In this document: positions 12,056 through 15,790 of the stretch, piece after piece | Position numbering within the stretch: position 1 is the first letter of the stretch | How the letters are laid out: each line of letters opens with the position of its first letter | NCBI GenBank assembly: GCA_050012355.1 | Contig: JBEKHI010000174.1 | Span: 1 to 15,790 of the forward strand | Length of the DNA: 15,790 nt | Direction: 5' to 3' | Source: JBEKHI01 sp050012355 | GTDB lineage: Bacteria > Actinomycetota > Actinomycetes > Streptosporangiales > Streptosporangiaceae | Program-made: the position numbers and the translations under genes | Notes under the pieces: generated by a model | The model's database searches: none | Told to the model about the DNA's origin: nothing | Seen by the model: the letters and a program-made list of their open reading frames with translations, nothing else

Positions 12056-14515
12056 ATGACTACCCCCAAGCAGGCCAGCGCTGTTGTCATCGGCGCGGGC
12101 ATCGTCGGCAACAGCCTCGTGCACCATCTGGCGCTGCTCGGCTGGAAGGACGTTGTGCTGGTGGACAAGGGCCCGCTGCCGAACCCGGGCGGCTCCACCG
12201 GCCACGCGTCCAACTTCATCTTTCCGATCGAGTACTCGAAGATGATGTTCGAGCTGACTAAGGACTCCACCGAGCAGTACAAGTCGCTCGGGGTCTTCAC
12301 CGAGTCCGGCGGCATTGAGGTCGCCCGCACGCCGGAGCGGATGACCGAGCTCAAGCGGCGCGTCACCCAGGCGAAGACGTGGGGGATCCCGTCCGAGATC
12401 CTCTCGCCGGAGGGCGTTCGCAAGCTGGTCCCGTACCTGGATGAGTCGTTGATTCTCGGCGGGGGTTACTTCCCGACCGTGGGCGTGGTGGACTCACTGC
12501 GGGCCGGGACGCTGATGCGTGAAGCCGCGCAGGCAGCCGGTTCCCTGACGGTGCTGTCCGGAACCGAGGTGCTGGACATCTCGGTGGTCGACGGTCAGGT
12601 GCGGTCGGTGACCACATCGGCCGGTTCCATCGAGACGTCCAACGTGGTGATCTGCTGCGGCGTGTGGTCGCCGCGGATCGCTCGGCTGGCAGGCGCTCGG
12701 CTGGCGCTCACCCCGATCGTGCACCAGATGATCAGCGTCGGGCCGATCGCGTTGTTCGCCGGCACGACGGGGGAGATCTCCTACCCGATCGTCCGCGACG
12801 TGGACTTCAACATGTACGAGCGGCAGCACGGCGGCGACATGGAGGTCGGGTCGTACGCGCACCGCCCGATCCTCGTGGACCCGGACGAGATCCCGTCCAA
12901 TGAGGAAGCGGTGCTGTCCCCGACCGAGCTCCCGTTCACCTCGGACGACTTCGACCCGCAGCTCGAGCAGGCCCTTGAGCTGATGCCTGACCTGCTGGGT
13001 GACGAGAAAGCGGGCGTGCGCTACGCGATCAACGGGCTGATCTCGATGACGCCCGACGGGCACCCGGTGCTTGGCGAAATGCCCGAGGCACGGGGGCTGT
13101 GGGCCGCGGCGGCGTCCTGGATCAAGGAGGGCCCGGCCTGCGGCCGGGTCGTCGCCGAGCTGATGTCGGGCAAGGTGCCGACCGTCGACGTGCATGAGGC
13201 GGACGCTGCCCGGTTCTGGCCGTCACAGCAGACCTCTTCTCATGTGCGTGCCCGGGCGGCCGAAGGCTTCAACAAGATGTACGGCATCGTGCACCCGGCC
13301 GAGCAATGGGCGCAGGACCGTCCGGCCCGGGTGTCGCCGATGTACTCCCGCGAGGCCGCGCTCGGTGCGGTCTTTTACGAGACCGCCCGCTGGGAGCGGC
13401 CGCAGTGGTACGCCTCCAACGAGCCGCTGGTGTCTTTCTACGGTGTGCCCGCGCGGCCGCATGAATGGGAAGCCCGCTGGTGGTCACCGGTGATCAACGC
13501 CGAGCATCTGGCGATGCGCTCTTCTTGCGGGATCGTTGACCTGTCGGCGTTCGCGATCTACGACGTGGCCGGTCCGGATGCGCTGCACGCTGTGCAGAAC
13601 CTGTGCGTCGCGCAGGCCAACGTGCCCGTCGGCAAGGTGATCTACACGTCGCTGCTGAACGAGGCGGGGACCTTCGAAGCGGACCTGACCGTGATGCGGA
13701 TGGGGCGGGAGCACTTCCGGTTCGTCACCGGAGGAGCGACCGGGCCGTCCGACGCGAAGTGGATCGCTGACCACCTTCCTCCGTCGGTGACCCTCACCGA
13801 TCTCACGTCTTCCTGGACGACGATCGGCCTGTGGGGACCTTCGGCCGCCTCGGTACTTCCCGATGTGCGGATTCCGTTCGGCACGTTCGCCGAGGCCGAG
13901 ATCGACGGGGTTGTCGCGATCGCGTCGCGGATCTCCTACGTCGGCGAGTTCGGCTGGGAGATCTACGTGCCGTTCGAGCAGGGGGCGCGGGTGTGGGACG
14001 CGCTGTGGACAGCCGGCCAGCCGCACGGGCTGGTCCCGGTGGGGATCGGCGTTTACGGCACGACCGGCCGGCTGGAGAAGGGGTACCGTGCGTTCGGTGC
14101 CGAGCTGACGCCCGACTTCAACCTGATCGAGGCGGGGATGCAGCGGCCGAAGGTTAAGCCGCAGGACTTTATCGGTCGCGATGCCTACCTGGCGCAGCGG
14201 GCCGCCTCACCCGCGGCCGTGTTGTGCACGCTGACCATGGAGCCGGGGTCACGGTATCCGCTCGGCGGCGAACCCATCCTGTCGTTGTCGGGCGAGCGGC
14301 TGGTGGACGCGCTCGGCCGGCCCTCGTACGTGACATCCGCCGGTTCTGGGCCGTCGGTGGGTTCGTACCTGCTGATGGCGTACCTGCCTGCTGATGGCGC
14401 TGTCGAGGGGACGGCGCTGCAGGTGGAGTACATGAACGAGCGGTTCCCCGTCACCGTGGCGGTGGCCGGGTCCCGGCCGCTGTTCGACCCGTCGAACTCC
14501 CGGGTGCGTGACTGA
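12056..14515 (+). CDS. FAD-dependent N-demethylase, dimethylglycine/sarcosine dehydrogenase superfamily
   Basis: The 819-residue protein has an N-terminal DAO oxidoreductase domain: dinucleotide-binding G13-A-G-I-V-G18, acidic D37 at the end of strand 2, and GGSTGH with H50 at the place of the histidine that covalently carries FAD in dimethylglycine oxidase/dehydrogenase. A short FAO_M-like middle section (about 410-460; SPMYSREAALGAVF, then ERPQWY) follows. Residues about 470-815 form a GcvT-like aminomethyltransferase domain (SCGIVDLSAFAIYDV, SYVGEFGWEIYVP), which in this family passes the methylene group to tetrahydrofolate. Length matches dimethylglycine oxidase. ATG 12056 is used; GGAGG lies eleven bases upstream, and the longer in-frame reading from 11924 overlaps the IclR gene. 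Directly adjoining etfB and etfA indicate a dehydrogenase that reduces ETF rather than oxygen. The exact substrate (dimethylglycine, sarcosine or another N-methyl compound) is not determined. Confidence 0.9.
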   Translation: MTTPKQASAVVIGAGIVGNSLVHHLALLGWKDVVLVDKGPLPNPGGSTGHASNFIFPIEYSKMMFELTKDSTEQYKSLGVFTESGGIEVARTPERMTELKRRVTQAKTWGIPSEILSPEGVRKLVPYLDESLILGGGYFPTVGVVDSLRAGTLMREAAQAAGSLTVLSGTEVLDISVVDGQVRSVTTSAGSIETSNVVICCGVWSPRIARLAGARLALTPIVHQMISVGPIALFAGTTGEISYPIVRDVDFNMYERQHGGDMEVGSYAHRPILVDPDEIPSNEEAVLSPTELPFTSDDFDPQLEQALELMPDLLGDEKAGVRYAINGLISMTPDGHPVLGEMPEARGLWAAAASWIKEGPACGRVVAELMSGKVPTVDVHEADAARFWPSQQTSSHVRARAAEGFNKMYGIVHPAEQWAQDRPARVSPMYSREAALGAVFYETARWERPQWYASNEPLVSFYGVPARPHEWEARWWSPVINAEHLAMRSSCGIVDLSAFAIYDVAGPDALHAVQNLCVAQANVPVGKVIYTSLLNEAGTFEADLTVMRMGREHFRFVTGGATGPSDAKWIADHLPPSVTLTDLTSSWTTIGLWGPSAASVLPDVRIPFGTFAEAEIDGVVAIASRISYVGEFGWEIYVPFEQGARVWDALWTAGQPHGLVPVGIGVYGTTGRLEKGYRAFGAELTPDFNLIEAGMQRPKVKPQDFIGRDAYLAQRAASPAAVLCTLTMEPGSRYPLGGEPILSLSGERLVDALGRPSYVTSAGSGPSVGSYLLMAYLPADGAVEGTALQVEYMNERFPVTVAVAGSRPLFDPSNSRVRD

Positions 14516-15252
14516 TGGAGATCCTGGTTTGCATCAAGCGGGTGCCGACCGTCGGCGGGAAGATCGTCCTCACCCCGGACGGGCAGGACGTGGACACGCG
14601 CATGTCCGGGTTCACGATCAGCCCGCACGAGGAGTGCGCCGTCGAGGAAGCCGTCCGCCTGGTGGAGGCGAACGGAGGCTCGGTGACGGTGCTGACGCTC
14701 GGGGAAGCCGTGTCCGTCGAGCAGCTTCGTGACGCGCTCGCGCTTGGCGCGTCGAAGGCGATCTTGCTGGAGACCTCGGGTTCCGAGACCGGGCCGATCG
14801 CGACCGCGTCGGCGATCGCGTCGGTTGTCAGTTCCGGCTCCTACGACCTCGTCCTGATGGGCAACGAGGCGTCCGACACCGGCGATTACCAGGTCGGCAT
14901 CCGGGTGGCGCACCTGCTCGGGTGGCCGGTCGCCACCGGGATAAAGTCGCTGGTCATCTCGGATTCGGTCGCCACCGCCGCTCGCGAGTACCGCGGCGTC
15001 ACCGAGTCGTTCACCCTGCCGCTCCCGGCGGTGGTGACGGTGAAGGAAGGGATCAACCTGCCGCGTTATCCGTCGCTACCCGGGCGGCTGCGCGCGAAGA
15101 AGGCCCCGATCTCGACGGTGCCGGTGTCCGCGTCGCCGGACCCGCTGCGGAAGATCGTGCTGCGCGTGCCGGAAACCACGTCGCATCAGGCGGAGGTCCT
15201 GGACGGCGTGCCAGAACTAGTGCGAGTCCTGGAAGAGCTGGGGGTGCTGTGA
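14515..15252 (+). CDS. etfB: Electron transfer flavoprotein beta subunit
   Basis: This 245-residue protein carries the ETF-beta opening MEILVCIKRVPTVGGKI, the FTISPHEECAVEEAVRL segment, the nucleotide-binding LVLMGNEASDTGDYQVG and the family signature INLPRYPSLPGRLRAKKAPI. With the alpha subunit it forms the FAD/AMP heterodimer that takes electrons from a dehydrogenase and delivers them to the respiratory chain. Its ATG overlaps the demethylase stop by one base (TGATG), showing translational coupling and pointing to the demethylase as its dedicated donor. The order demethylase-etfB-etfA is compact and the three proteins probably act as one module. Confidence 0.95.
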   Translation: MEILVCIKRVPTVGGKIVLTPDGQDVDTRMSGFTISPHEECAVEEAVRLVEANGGSVTVLTLGEAVSVEQLRDALALGASKAILLETSGSETGPIATASAIASVVSSGSYDLVLMGNEASDTGDYQVGIRVAHLLGWPVATGIKSLVISDSVATAAREYRGVTESFTLPLPAVVTVKEGINLPRYPSLPGRLRAKKAPISTVPVSASPDPLRKIVLRVPETTSHQAEVLDGVPELVRVLEELGVL

Positions 15253-15790
15253 TGGGCGTGCTCGTCCTCGCCGAACTCGACGCCGACGGCCTGGCCGATG
15301 CCTCGCTCCGCGCGGTGAGTCTCGCCCGCGAGCTGGGCGGTCCGGTCGCGGTGGCGGTCTTCGGCTCCGCTTCCGGGGACGCGGCCGCGGCGGCCGCGAC
15401 CCTCGCCGACTACGGCGTATCCGACATTTACGAGATTTCGCTTGATGGGTATGCGCCCCAGGCATGGGGCCGGGCACTCGCCGGGCTGGCATCCGAGATC
15501 GGGGCCAGCGCCGTTCTCGCCGCGGGAACCGATCACGGTAATGAGGTGCTCGCGCACGCCGGAGCGATCACCGGACTGCCAATGGCGGCCAACGTGGTGT
15601 CGGTGTCACCTGGTGAGCCGTTGTCCCTCACCCGCCAGCGGTGGGCTGGGCTGCTGCTCGAGGACGCGCTGCTGGAGGCACCGGTCGCGCTGCTCACCGT
15701 GGCCACCGACGCGGTCGCGGCGACCCCGGCCGAGGTCGCATCCGAACCGGTGACGCACAGCGTCCAGCCGGAGGTGTCCGCGACCGACCT
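15252..15790 (+). CDS. etfA: Electron transfer flavoprotein alpha subunit (partial, cut by the right edge)
   Basis: The first 179 residues are present. They show the ETF-alpha N-terminal domain: MGVLVLAELDADGLADASLR, then ARELGGPVAVAVFG, the LADYGVSDIYEI segment and ASAVLAAGTDHGNEVLAHAG, AITGLPMAANV. The FAD-binding C-terminal domain lies beyond the window. The start ATG overlaps the etfB stop by one base (TGATG), continuing the coupled operon. No inner-membrane ETF oxidoreductase is visible in the window. Confidence 0.94.
   Translation, partial: MGVLVLAELDADGLADASLRAVSLARELGGPVAVAVFGSASGDAAAAAATLADYGVSDIYEISLDGYAPQAWGRALAGLASEIGASAVLAAGTDHGNEVLAHAGAITGLPMAANVVSVSPGEPLSLTRQRWAGLLLEDALLEAPVALLTVATDAVAATPAEVASEPVTHSVQPEVSATD

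Noticed and set aside
1..15790. CRISPR arrays, tRNA or rRNA genes, transposases
   Set aside because: No regularly spaced repeats, cloverleaf-like or rRNA sequence, or transposase/integrase frames were seen; the NRPS scar also shows no flanking insertion-sequence ends.

Overview
The window looks like chromosomal DNA from a high-GC actinomycete. Coding density is high, many starts are GTG, at least one start looks leaderless, and most families are typical of soil Actinobacteria (MfpA-like pentapeptide protein, GT39 membrane glycosyltransferase, Pls/PosA-type NRPS remnant, IclR regulator, flavin demethylase with its own ETF). The genus cannot be fixed from the sequence.

Left part (1-6069). All but one gene lie on the minus strand. 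In transcription order they are: a GT39-like polytopic glycosyltransferase (6069-4054); a beta-class DNA methyltransferase with unusual catalytic and SAM motifs, 10 nt behind it (4043-3051); a small class I SAM methyltransferase (2734-2126); a 59-residue two-helix membrane protein (2084-1905); an MfpA-like pentapeptide-repeat protein (1591-971); and the start of an HTH regulator that runs off the left edge (843-1). The exception is a 104-residue membrane protein on the plus strand (2766-3080). It diverges from the SAM methyltransferase across 31 bp and overlaps the tail of the DNA methyltransferase by 30 bp. The regulator is preceded by a perfect 15-bp inverted repeat lying on what looks like its own leaderless promoter. 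The 1606-1904 gap has no gene but holds a duplicated 21-nt element.

Middle part (6131-10956). A Rieske non-haem iron oxygenase and an iron-sulfur L-serine ammonia-lyase (sdaA) lie on the minus strand. Divergent from sdaA is a genomic scar: a Pls/PosA-type (poly-epsilon-lysine synthetase family) NRPS that has lost the core of its adenylation domain and everything after its carrier domain, fused out of frame to the C-terminal half of an EctB-like diaminobutyrate aminotransferase. Together they look like the relic of a cationic homo-poly-amino-acid locus built on diaminobutyrate. Two stem-loops follow the scar.

Right part (11245-15790). This plus-strand operon is intact up to the window edge: an IclR regulator with a recognisable promoter and operator, an 819-residue FAD/GcvT demethylase of the dimethylglycine/sarcosine dehydrogenase superfamily, then etfB and etfA (cut by the edge), joined by one-base stop/start overlaps. 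The likely chemistry is oxidative N-demethylation, with electrons passed to a dedicated ETF and the one-carbon unit to tetrahydrofolate. With the Rieske oxygenase and sdaA nearby, the window resembles betaine/dimethylglycine-to-serine-to-pyruvate catabolism, but the substrate is inferred and the two halves are separated by the relic.
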